Shown one piece after another: positions 1 through 4,819 of a stretch of DNA of 6,003 bases. The stretch comes from Methylococcaceae bacterium UBA1147 (GTDB lineage Bacteria > Pseudomonadota > Gammaproteobacteria > Methylococcales > UBA1147), in contig DBZZ01000034.1 in NCBI GenBank assembly GCA_002311315.1, positions 1 to 6,003 on the forward strand, read 5' to 3'. Made by a program: the position numbers and the translations under genes. Positions within the stretch are counted from its first letter, which is position 1; each line of letters starts with the position of its first letter. The notes under the pieces are model-generated. The model had not been told where the DNA came from. It worked only from the letters and a program-made list of their open reading frames with translations, and did not search any database.

Positions 1-300
1 TCCTTTCCGTCTCTTCTTTCCGTTCTTGTACCAAGAAGTCATAAGTCCATTTACCACATCATCCTTGTAATGTTCCTCTAACTTCTTCTGTCCGAAGTCG
101 TACCAGTAAGTCCAAAGTCCATCTTGTTCACCATCATTCCAGTTTCCTTCCTTATACTTTTGTCCGTTCTCGTACCAAGAAATCCATATTCCATCTAACT
201 CCCCATCCCTTTGGTTTCCCTCCATTTCCTTCTGTCCGTTCTCATGGTATTTGGTGATTAACCTTTTTCTCTTCCCAAAAATCTTATCTAACAGTCCCAT
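1..300 (-). CDS. MORN-2 (YwqK-like) repeat protein, partial, 3' end off the window
   Basis: The first 100 codons are visible and the frame is still open at the left edge. The protein starts MGLLDKIFGKRKR, a short amphipathic basic leader with no signal peptide, so it is probably cytoplasmic. From about residue 18 it is a tandem array with a 24-residue period: N/F-G pairs at 21, 45, 69 and 93, each in a unit like Y-x-N-G-Q-K-x-x-E-G-x-x-x-D-G-x-x-D-G-x-W. This is the MORN-2 repeat of the YwqK family, often labelled an antitoxin component by automatic annotation; its biochemical role is unknown and no toxin partner is visible. The start at 300 is supported by AGGGGG at 306-311, five bases upstream. 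It lies 45 bp after a related lipoprotein gene on the same strand, so the two are probably a co-transcribed duplicated pair. Confidence 0.8.
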   Translation of the reverse strand, partial: MGLLDKIFGKRKRLITKYHENGQKEMEGNQRDGELDGIWISWYENGQKYKEGNWNDGEQDGLWTYWYDFGQKKLEEHYKDDVVNGLMTSWYKNGKKRRKG

Positions 301-305
301 AACAA

Positions 306-311
306 CCCCCT
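306..311 (-). promoter_or_regulatory. Shine-Dalgarno site of the partial MORN-2 gene
   Basis: Read on the minus strand this is AGGGGG followed by TTGTT and then ATG. Its spacing fixes the start of the MORN gene at 300. Confidence 0.6.
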
Positions 312-345
312 AAACACTTCTCATTAGTCGGTACACAGAACCTTC

Positions 346-822
346 CTATTGGACTTCCACACCATCCTTGAACGTCTCGGTTTTGGTGATGTTTCCATCT
401 TTGTCCCAGTCAGTCCAAAGTCCGTCTTCTTCACCATCCTTATATTTTCCTTCTTGTTTCTTCTGTCCATTTTTGTACCATTTAGTAGCATGTCCGTCTC
501 TCTTCCCACCCTTATATTTTCCCTCGTGAAATTTTTTTCCGTTCTCATGCCACCAAGTCCAAAGTCCTTCTAACTTCCCATCCTTGTAGTGTTTCTCTAC
601 CTTCTTTTGTCCATTTATGTACTCCTCAACGTACACCCCAGTAAATCCAACTTCGGTGTCTAGTTCGTACTTAATTCCGTTTCTGTTTTGTAGGTACGTG
701 ACTACCTTTTCCTCCTTAACCGTCGTTTCCTCCGTAACTAGTTTTTCCACCTTAACTTCCTTTAAACCCGAACACCCCGTCAAAAGGACTAACGATAGAA
801 CGATGTAAAGAACGTTTTTCAT
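346..822 (-). CDS. MORN-2 repeat lipoprotein
   Basis: A 158-residue lipoprotein. Residues 1-17 form a classic lipoprotein signal: Lys2, a hydrophobic core, then lipobox L-T-G-C with Cys17 as the lipidated residue. Residues 18-45 are a charged Lys/Glu/Val-rich linker. From about residue 60 come four MORN-2 units with a 24-residue period (N/D-G pairs at 70, 94, 118, 142), rich in Trp, Lys, Gly and Asp. This places a repeat domain on the outer side of a membrane, probably periplasmic or on the surface; the ligand is unknown. The ATG at 822 is chosen over an in-frame TTG at 831 because AGGGAG (832-837) is nine bases before the ATG but directly abuts the TTG. It is paralogous to the next gene downstream. 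The DNA is AT-richer than everything right of ~1045, so it may have a different origin from hslR and the rest. Confidence 0.85.
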   Translation of the reverse strand: MKNVLYIVLSLVLLTGCSGLKEVKVEKLVTEETTVKEEKVVTYLQNRNGIKYELDTEVGFTGVYVEEYINGQKKVEKHYKDGKLEGLWTWWHENGKKFHEGKYKGGKRDGHATKWYKNGQKKQEGKYKDGEEDGLWTDWDKDGNITKTETFKDGVEVQ

Positions 823-831
823 TTCACACAA

Positions 832-837
832 CTCCCT
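832..837 (-). promoter_or_regulatory. Shine-Dalgarno site that decides the MORN lipoprotein start
   Basis: AGGGAG on the minus strand, nine bases before the ATG at 822. The alternative in-frame TTG at 831 touches the site and could not be served by it. Confidence 0.6.
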
Positions 838-906
838 AAACGTTTCTTGGTATTCTTGGAGGAAGACGATTGTATGAGGGTTTTGGGGTTCATATCTTCG
901 TCAAAT

Positions 907-965
907 CTTTGTAAGTGAACTTTGTAAGTCCTTGTTTAGAACCACAATACCTACAAACTTTGTAA
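907..965. repeat. Cluster of CTTTGTAA direct repeats with a 13-bp palindrome
   Basis: CTTTGTAA occurs at 907-914, 920-927 and 958-965. The first two copies extend to CTTTGTAAGT and the last two share AACTTTGTAA. Positions 952-964 read TACAAA-C-TTTGTA, a perfect inverted repeat around one base. The cluster lies 85-143 bp upstream of the MORN lipoprotein start, a position suitable for a regulator site. AT-rich DNA produces such words by chance fairly often, so a function is only a guess. Confidence 0.4.
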
Positions 966-1144
966 AAGATAATTTTTGACAGAAACTAGTAAACACGTGG
1001 GGTACAGGAGTTTTAGTTGGTGAAAAACGATTGTACTCGAATTGCAGTGGCCATCTAAACCCGGTAGGGTATTCGCGTCTTCAGGATCATTCTCGAATAC
1101 CGACACGGGCAGACATGCCACGGGTGATGTCCAGGACACAAAGT

Positions 1145-1531
1145 ATGGAAACAGCCAACGGACAGCGGCTCGACAAATGGCTCTGGGCCGCACGTTTTTT
1201 CAAGACCCGCAGACTTGCAACAGAAGCCATCACCGGTGGCAAGGTCCATCTGAACGGCCAGCGCAGCAAGCCCGGCAAGGAAATCAGGGTTGGCCACCAG
1301 CTTTCGATTTCCAAGGGGGTGTACAGCTGGGATATCACCATTTCCAGATTGTCGAAGCAGCGCAGACCAGCCAGCGAGGCCGCTCTATTGTACAACGAAT
1401 CCCCGGAAAGCCATGCCCGCCGCCAAGCCCAGATAACTCAGGAAAAGACCCAGGAAGGACCGCTATTTCACCCTGAAGACCGCCCGAACAAAAAGCAGAG
1501 AAGACAGATCCATCGCTTCAAGAGAGGCTGA
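1145..1531 (+). CDS. hslR: Heat shock protein 15, S4-domain ribosome-rescue factor
   Basis: A 128-residue protein matching Hsp15 along its full length (E. coli Hsp15 is about 133 residues). In that family the protein binds free 50S subunits that still carry peptidyl-tRNA after premature dissociation and helps recycle them. Residues 8-70 are the S4 RNA-binding domain: RLDKWLWAARFFKTR, then GGKVHLNGQRSKPGKEI. The conserved QRRPASEAALLY stretch follows at 72-83, and the tail is basic with the family motif RPNKKQRRQIHRFKRG. The frame is open upstream to 1031, but the start at 1145 gives the N-terminus expected for the family and has AGGA at 1132-1135, nine bases away. It is convergent with dsrC, 10 bp apart, and divergent from the MORN genes. 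It is the first gene on the GC-rich side of the composition change. Confidence 0.93.
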   Translation: METANGQRLDKWLWAARFFKTRRLATEAITGGKVHLNGQRSKPGKEIRVGHQLSISKGVYSWDITISRLSKQRRPASEAALLYNESPESHARRQAQITQEKTQEGPLFHPEDRPNKKQRRQIHRFKRG

Positions 1532-1541
1532 CGAATCCGTC

Positions 1542-1877
1542 TCAGATGCAACTGGTGGGCTTTGGTAATCCGGCGATCTGGCAGGCATGTTTCAACGGGG
1601 CCTCGGGGAAAAGGCTGTAAAGATAGCGGGTATTCCCCTTTTCGTTCCCCAGTTTCTTCCTGATTGCCTTAACGAACAAACGGTTGTTGGGCAGGTGTTG
1701 ATAACGAGAATAATATTCGCGAATGAACGACACAATTTCCCAATGAGCCGGGGTCAGTTCAACTCCGGCGAGGTCGGCCAGTGCTGCAGCCAACTCTTCG
1801 GTCCAACCTTCACGTTCGACCAGGAAACCTGCATCGGTGATTTCGTAGTTTTTTCCCTGGATTTCGACGTGGGGCAT
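1542..1877 (-). CDS. dsrC: DsrC/TusE-family sulfur carrier with both C-terminal redox cysteines
   Basis: A 111-residue protein aligning end to end with the DsrC/TusE family: G-F-L near the N-terminus, LTPAHWEIVSFIREYY at 41-56, KLGNEKGN at 75-82, YLYSLFP at 85-91 and a flexible C-terminal arm ending AGLPKPTSCI. The penultimate Cys110 is the strictly conserved sulfur-carrying cysteine. A second cysteine, Cys99, lies 11 residues earlier in the HACQIAGLPKP context, as in Allochromatium vinosum DsrC. E. coli TusE, which serves only tRNA 2-thiouridine synthesis, has threonine-like replacement there and only one cysteine. Two cysteines allow the intramolecular disulfide/trisulfide chemistry of dissimilatory sulfur metabolism, so DsrC is preferred over TusE. 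The start at 1877 fits the family; an in-frame extension to 1940 adds residues unlike it. No dsrAB, dsrEFH, tus or hdr genes are in the window. Confidence 0.88.
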   Translation of the reverse strand: MPHVEIQGKNYEITDAGFLVEREGWTEELAAALADLAGVELTPAHWEIVSFIREYYSRYQHLPNNRLFVKAIRKKLGNEKGNTRYLYSLFPEAPLKHACQIAGLPKPTSCI

Positions 1878-2245
1878 CAATGGGACTCGCAATGGCAAAT
1901 AGCTATGGTCCACCGGCAAAAACCCAGGGACCGTCAACACCGTATTCCAAATCGGCCTGACAGCAGTGACCGCTTAATTCAACCATAGCCCCGCCACCCT
2001 CGCAACCAGCTCAAACCCCTGAGGAATGTTTCCTGACCAAGCGCCAACCCCAACAATCCGCGGGTTGACGACAGGTCGTAAAATGATAGTCGGCCGATCG
2101 GTACCGGTTTCAGCTCCAAACATACCCATCACCAACGCGGGAAGTTATCATTAGTCCCCAGTAATCGAAATCCACATCCTGCCCGGCGAAGCCTCACATC
2201 GTGCTTTTGACCACGAAACAGGACCCGCCGGAGCAAACAAAAACC
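1878..2245. other. Divergent intergenic region between dsrC and the MBL gene
   Basis: These 368 bases separate dsrC (minus) from the metallo-beta-lactamase-fold gene (plus). They hold a 51-codon minus-strand frame (separate entry) and a small inverted repeat ACGAC-AG-GTCGT at 2068-2079, next to TTGACG at 2065-2070. Several overlapping palindromic hexamers (CGGCCG, CGATCG, GGTACC, ACCGGT) lie at 2091-2107. I found no -35/-10 pair with good spacing on either strand and no clear terminator. The promoters of both flanking genes should lie here, but I cannot place them. Confidence 0.5.
1974..2129 (-). CDS. Possible small protein or gene remnant upstream of dsrC
   Basis: An open frame of 51 codons from ATG 2129 (a second ATG at 2123; GTG and TTG directly upstream) to TAA at 1974, ending 96 bp before dsrC on the same strand. 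The translation begins MGMFGAETGTDRPTI and contains VNPRIVGVGAWSGNIPQGF. It is rich in Val, Gly, Ile and Pro, and looks more like a piece of a folded protein than random sequence. I do not recognise it. No good Shine-Dalgarno site precedes it. It could be a genuine small protein, the surviving end of a decayed gene like others in this window, or chance. Confidence 0.25.
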   Translation of the reverse strand: MGMFGAETGTDRPTIILRPVVNPRIVGVGAWSGNIPQGFELVARVAGLWLN

Positions 2246-3190
2246 ATGAGAAGATCAAAGGCTGGATTCGCACCTGCGACAGTCGCGTCATTGGCGCTGG
2301 CAACTATCGGCTGGGGCGGTTCGATCGCATCTGCCGCAACCTTCAACCTCACCGAGGTCGCCCCGGGCATTCACTTTCACCAGGGTCGTCAGGTGGCACT
2401 GGATTCGCCAGAACGGGATGACATTGCCAATATCGGATTCATCATTGGCGAACGCTGCGTGGCAGTGATCGATACCGGAGGATCGATTGCAACGGGCCGG
2501 AAGCTACGCAATGCACTGAGATCGGTGACCAGAAAACCGGTCTGCTACGTAGTGAACACCCATGTTCACTACGATCACCTGCTGGGAAACCACGCTTTCG
2601 CAAGCGACAACGCACAGATTATCGGTCACCGGCGGCTTCCTGCCGCCGTTGCCAACAACCGGACTTTCTTCCTGGCATCCTTTGCCAACGAACTGGGCCA
2701 TCACAAACAACCTGCCGTGATCCACGATCCGGACGTCACGGTCGAAGAAACAAGGATTCTTGACCTCGGGAACAGGAAGATCAGACTAGATGCTCATTCG
2801 ACATCGCATACCGATAACGATCTGACCGTATTCGATCTCAATACAAATACCCTGTGGGCTTCCGATCTGTTGTTTACGCAACGTATTCCTGCCCTAAACG
2901 GAAGCATCAACGGCTGGATCGAAGAAACCCGAAAGCTAGCAGCCAGCAGGGTCGATCGGATGATTCCTGGACATGGAGCCATACCCGCGGACTGGCACGC
3001 CGCAGTCAGGGCTCAGATGCGGTACCTGGTATCACTTCGCAATGAAATCCGCCGGATTATCCTCAAAGGGGGATTCCTCGAAGATGCCCTGGTATCGGCA
3101 GGCGATGGTGAAAAAGAACGCTGGCTTCTGTTCGACCAAAACCACAGGCGCAATGTCAGCCGGGCCTTTGCCGAACTAGAATGGGAATGA
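2246..3190 (+). CDS. Exported metallo-beta-lactamase-fold hydrolase, quinoprotein relay / SoxH-related type
   Basis: A 314-residue protein. Residues 1-30 are a Sec signal peptide (MRRSK, hydrophobic core, cleavage expected after ASA), so the mature enzyme is periplasmic. The MBL fold has a full metal site: H106-x-H108-x-D110-H111 in NTHVHYDHLLGN, His188 in SHTDNDL, Asp207 in WASDLLF and His243 in PGHG. The IANIGFIIGERCVAVIDTGGS stretch (residues 60-80) and the WLLFDQNHRRNV...FAELEWE ending are typical of the proteins named 'quinoprotein relay system zinc metallohydrolase 2'. These are usually encoded near PQQ-dependent alcohol dehydrogenases and their cytochromes; the substrate is unknown. 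The start at 2246 is chosen over an in-frame GTG at 2201 because it leaves a clean signal peptide, with GGAG at 2230-2233. No quinoprotein gene is visible here; dsrC is the divergent neighbour and a broken pqiC-like gene follows 34 bp downstream. Confidence 0.85.
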   Translation: MRRSKAGFAPATVASLALATIGWGGSIASAATFNLTEVAPGIHFHQGRQVALDSPERDDIANIGFIIGERCVAVIDTGGSIATGRKLRNALRSVTRKPVCYVVNTHVHYDHLLGNHAFASDNAQIIGHRRLPAAVANNRTFFLASFANELGHHKQPAVIHDPDVTVEETRILDLGNRKIRLDAHSTSHTDNDLTVFDLNTNTLWASDLLFTQRIPALNGSINGWIEETRKLAASRVDRMIPGHGAIPADWHAAVRAQMRYLVSLRNEIRRIILKGGFLEDALVSAGDGEKERWLLFDQNHRRNVSRAFAELEWE

Positions 3191-3224
3191 TGCGGTGAAA
3201 ATCCGTCTCCCAACCTGATTGCCT

Positions 3225-3624
3225 GTGAACTTTCCGCGCAATCGCTGCCACCGTCTGCTCATTGCACAGTGCATCCAGACCCTGTAGATCGCCAGCAACT
3301 GCGCAGAACGGTATTCCTCCACATCGTTTTACGTACTGAACCCGACGTCAGCGACTCCCGGATCCATTCACTTACCGGAGACCGTCGGCGGTGTAGGCAT
3401 CGGTCTACATCAGGATCTCAAAATACCTGGACGCCCCGGTATCGTTACCCGAAAAAGCCAGAATACCGTGGGTATTAGCGACCTTCACCGCTGGGCCAAC
3501 CCGTTGAAAGAGAATATCAGCCGGGACCGGCTTTGCCGACAAGGTTTCTGCCGTAAACGAGGCCATGGATCGGTTCAGCATGGAAGCCGCTCGGCTGTTT
3601 GCAGACCATCTCGCCAGTCACTGA
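3225..3624 (+). pseudogene. Broken pqiC-like gene (ABC transport auxiliary lipoprotein)
   Basis: PqiC-type lipoproteins assist MlaD/PqiB-type lipid transport between the envelope membranes. A signal-peptide-like frame begins at GTG 3225 (MNFPRNRCHRLLIAQCIQTL) but meets TAG at 3285. The same frame then continues into a lipobox-like Cys at 3300 and a typical PqiC N-terminal half: SFYVLNP, GVGIGL, IPGRPGIVTRKSQNTVGI and LHRWANPLKENIS, up to about 3519. From there the family match jumps to the next frame (+1), which reads AGTGFADKVSAVNEAMDRF and ends ADHLASH at TGA 3624. That is the family's C-terminal helix. The two parts total about 130 codons against roughly 190 in E. coli PqiC, so about 60 codons of the middle appear to be missing. 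The original frame runs on to a stop at 3681-3683 without family resemblance. A nonsense codon plus a frame-shifting internal deletion means it is almost surely non-functional. No pqiA/pqiB genes are visible. Confidence 0.75.
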
Positions 3625-3683
3625 CCCGGGATCTGGAATACCCCCTCGACCTCACTTTGAGCCTGACGGACCTGCCCCATTGA

Positions 3684-4523
3684 CTACAGAGTCTTGACCA
3701 CCCGAACAGGCACCGCAGTCCCCCATAACCTGGAAACGATCGTATGGGTTAAGACAGCATCCCCACTGGAAAGGACTTCGAGCCCACCCGTCTGTTTCCG
3801 GTCCGCTAGAAGCTTGCCGGCATCCAACTGACGAAACACCTCTCGACTCACCGGGAGCCCGGTGTCGAGAATTTCGATTTCAGGGTCCACCAGCTCCCTG
3901 ATCAGGGGAAGTAGGAAGGGATAGTGCGTACACCCAAGAACCAGCGTATCCGCGCCCCCGGCGAGCAGCGTGTCGACATAACCTTGCACTAATTCACGGG
4001 TCCTTGGTCCACTTAGATCGCCCGCTTCCACTTGTTCAACCAGGCCCGGACAAGACTGGGAAATGATGCGTACTTCCCGACCGAAGCGGGCCTGCAAGCG
4101 GGTAAACTTTCCGCTGTCCAGCGTGCCGGCCGTGGCGAGTATGCCGACAACACCGCTCCGTGTTAAGGCAGAAGCTGGCTTGACGGCCGGTTCCATCCCG
4201 ATCACGGGGATCGAATAGGTGGAACGCAGCCGGTTGATTGCTGCCGCCGTGGCCGTGTTGCAGGCGACCACAAGTGCCTTTACCTGGTGCCGAACCAGGT
4301 ACCCGGACAATTGCATGACCCGTTGCTCCACTTCCTCCAGCGACTTGGACCCATAGGGCGCATGGGCCGAATCGGCAAAATACAGAAGCCGTTCACACGG
4401 CATTTCATCGGCAAGGTGTCTGGCAACAGACAAACCCCCCACACCCGAATCGAAAATTCCGATCGGTGCATTGCATGGTCGCTGGGCATCGATTGATCCA
4501 ATATCTGACATTGCGTCGATCAT
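3684..4523 (-). CDS. murI: Glutamate racemase
   Basis: A 279-residue cytoplasmic enzyme converting L-glutamate to D-glutamate for peptidoglycan precursor synthesis. It is full length for the family (about 265-285). The two catalytic cysteines are Cys88 in VVACNTATAAA and Cys198 in LVLGCTHYPF. The substrate-binding IGIFDSGVGGLSV (21-33), the DSAHAPYG loop (51-58) and PVIGMEPAVKPA (106-117) are all present. ATG 4523 overlaps the stop of the upstream cupin remnant in an ATGA arrangement, suggesting translational coupling. ATG 4511, four codons in, is a possible alternative start, since the conserved part begins only near residue 20. It is convergent with the broken pqiC-like gene, whose long read-through frame stops one base before the murI stop codon. 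Nothing in the sequence suggests loss of activity. Confidence 0.95.
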   Translation of the reverse strand: MIDAMSDIGSIDAQRPCNAPIGIFDSGVGGLSVARHLADEMPCERLLYFADSAHAPYGSKSLEEVEQRVMQLSGYLVRHQVKALVVACNTATAAAINRLRSTYSIPVIGMEPAVKPASALTRSGVVGILATAGTLDSGKFTRLQARFGREVRIISQSCPGLVEQVEAGDLSGPRTRELVQGYVDTLLAGGADTLVLGCTHYPFLLPLIRELVDPEIEILDTGLPVSREVFRQLDAGKLLADRKQTGGLEVLSSGDAVLTHTIVSRLWGTAVPVRVVKTL

Positions 4524-4717
4524 GATGAATCAGGACGGGTCGATTGTTCGATGATTCCCCAGTGCTCCAGATACCTGCTGCCGGCAAAGTGGGACGGCAA
4601 ACCGCCAGTATCAACTTCCTCCCCAGACCGGTAAGTCTGACGATAGAAACCACCTTCCGGATGTGTAAGAAGGCCCAGTGCCTGCTTCCATTGATCAGCG
4701 GTGAATCGGTCGTCCAT
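4520..4717 (-). pseudogene. Cupin_5 (DUF985) gene remnant, internally deleted
   Basis: A 65-codon frame whose first ~47 residues match the N-terminus of the cupin_5/DUF985 family: LGLLTHPEGGFYRQTYRS, then GLPSHFAGSRYL. Family members run to about 140-170 residues, and the whole jelly-roll core that follows is absent. After SRYL the frame goes to EHWGIIEQSTRPDSS. The IIEQSTRP part resembles the usual ending of these proteins (a helix of the type h-I-x-x-L-T-R), so the gene may have lost about 90-110 central codons while keeping both ends. That reading is inference from memory of the family. The frame is still open and overlaps murI by ATGA, so it may still be translated as a short leader. The 102 bp between it and ftsX hold nothing I recognise. 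The alternative is a true small protein, which I think less likely. Confidence 0.6.
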
Positions 4718-4819
4718 TGATATTCAGCGCGGGTTTGTGCGAAAGGCCCAGACAAGAATCATCCGACCCAGGATCGACAAAACATTATTCCGGCTGCCAC
4801 AGAATGCTTCCATTCCATC

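Larger units (their letters stand above)
823..1144. other. Non-coding region spanning a change in base composition
   Basis: No credible gene is seen in these 322 bases between the divergent MORN lipoprotein gene and hslR. Positions 823 to about 1040 are AT-rich and resemble the MORN genes; from about 1045 the sequence is GC-richer and resembles the rest of the window. The AT-rich part holds short repeats (separate entry) and two copies of ACGATTGTA (866-874 and 1027-1035), which read TACAATCGT on the minus strand and contain a -10-like TACAAT. No well-spaced -35 partner was found, so I do not call a promoter. Confidence 0.6.

Noticed and set aside
349..808. Plus-strand open frames (349-573, 617-808) opposite the MORN lipoprotein gene
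   Set aside because: They are antisense shadows of the repeat gene; their Ser/Phe/Pro-rich composition is the complement of purine-rich codons.
1031..1144. Upstream in-frame extension of hslR to 1031
   Set aside because: The extra 38 residues do not resemble the Hsp15 N-terminus, and the 1145 start has a ribosome site and the family-typical beginning.
1522..1550. Possible bidirectional terminator between hslR and dsrC
   Set aside because: Only a 4-bp stem (GACG/CGTC) with no T-run is present, too weak to call.
1587..1988. 133-codon plus-strand frame opposite dsrC
   Set aside because: It is antisense to a clearly conserved gene and its translation resembles no family I know.
2091..2107. Run of overlapping palindromic hexamers (CGGCCG, CGATCG, GGTACC, ACCGGT)
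   Set aside because: It is striking to the eye, but overlapping restriction-site-like words arise easily in GC-rich DNA and no spaced dyad suggests a specific binding site.
3269..3478. 69-codon plus-strand frame between the MBL gene and murI
   Set aside because: The neighbouring frame over the same bases carries the PqiC-like motifs, so this one is a shadow.
4405..4755. 116-codon minus-strand frame across the murI/cupin junction
   Set aside because: It overlaps the conserved start of murI and the cupin remnant in another frame, with Cys/Trp/Arg-rich random-looking composition.
4727..4816. About 29-codon minus-strand frame between ftsX and the cupin remnant
   Set aside because: It is very short, shows no family resemblance, and could occur by chance in 102 bp.
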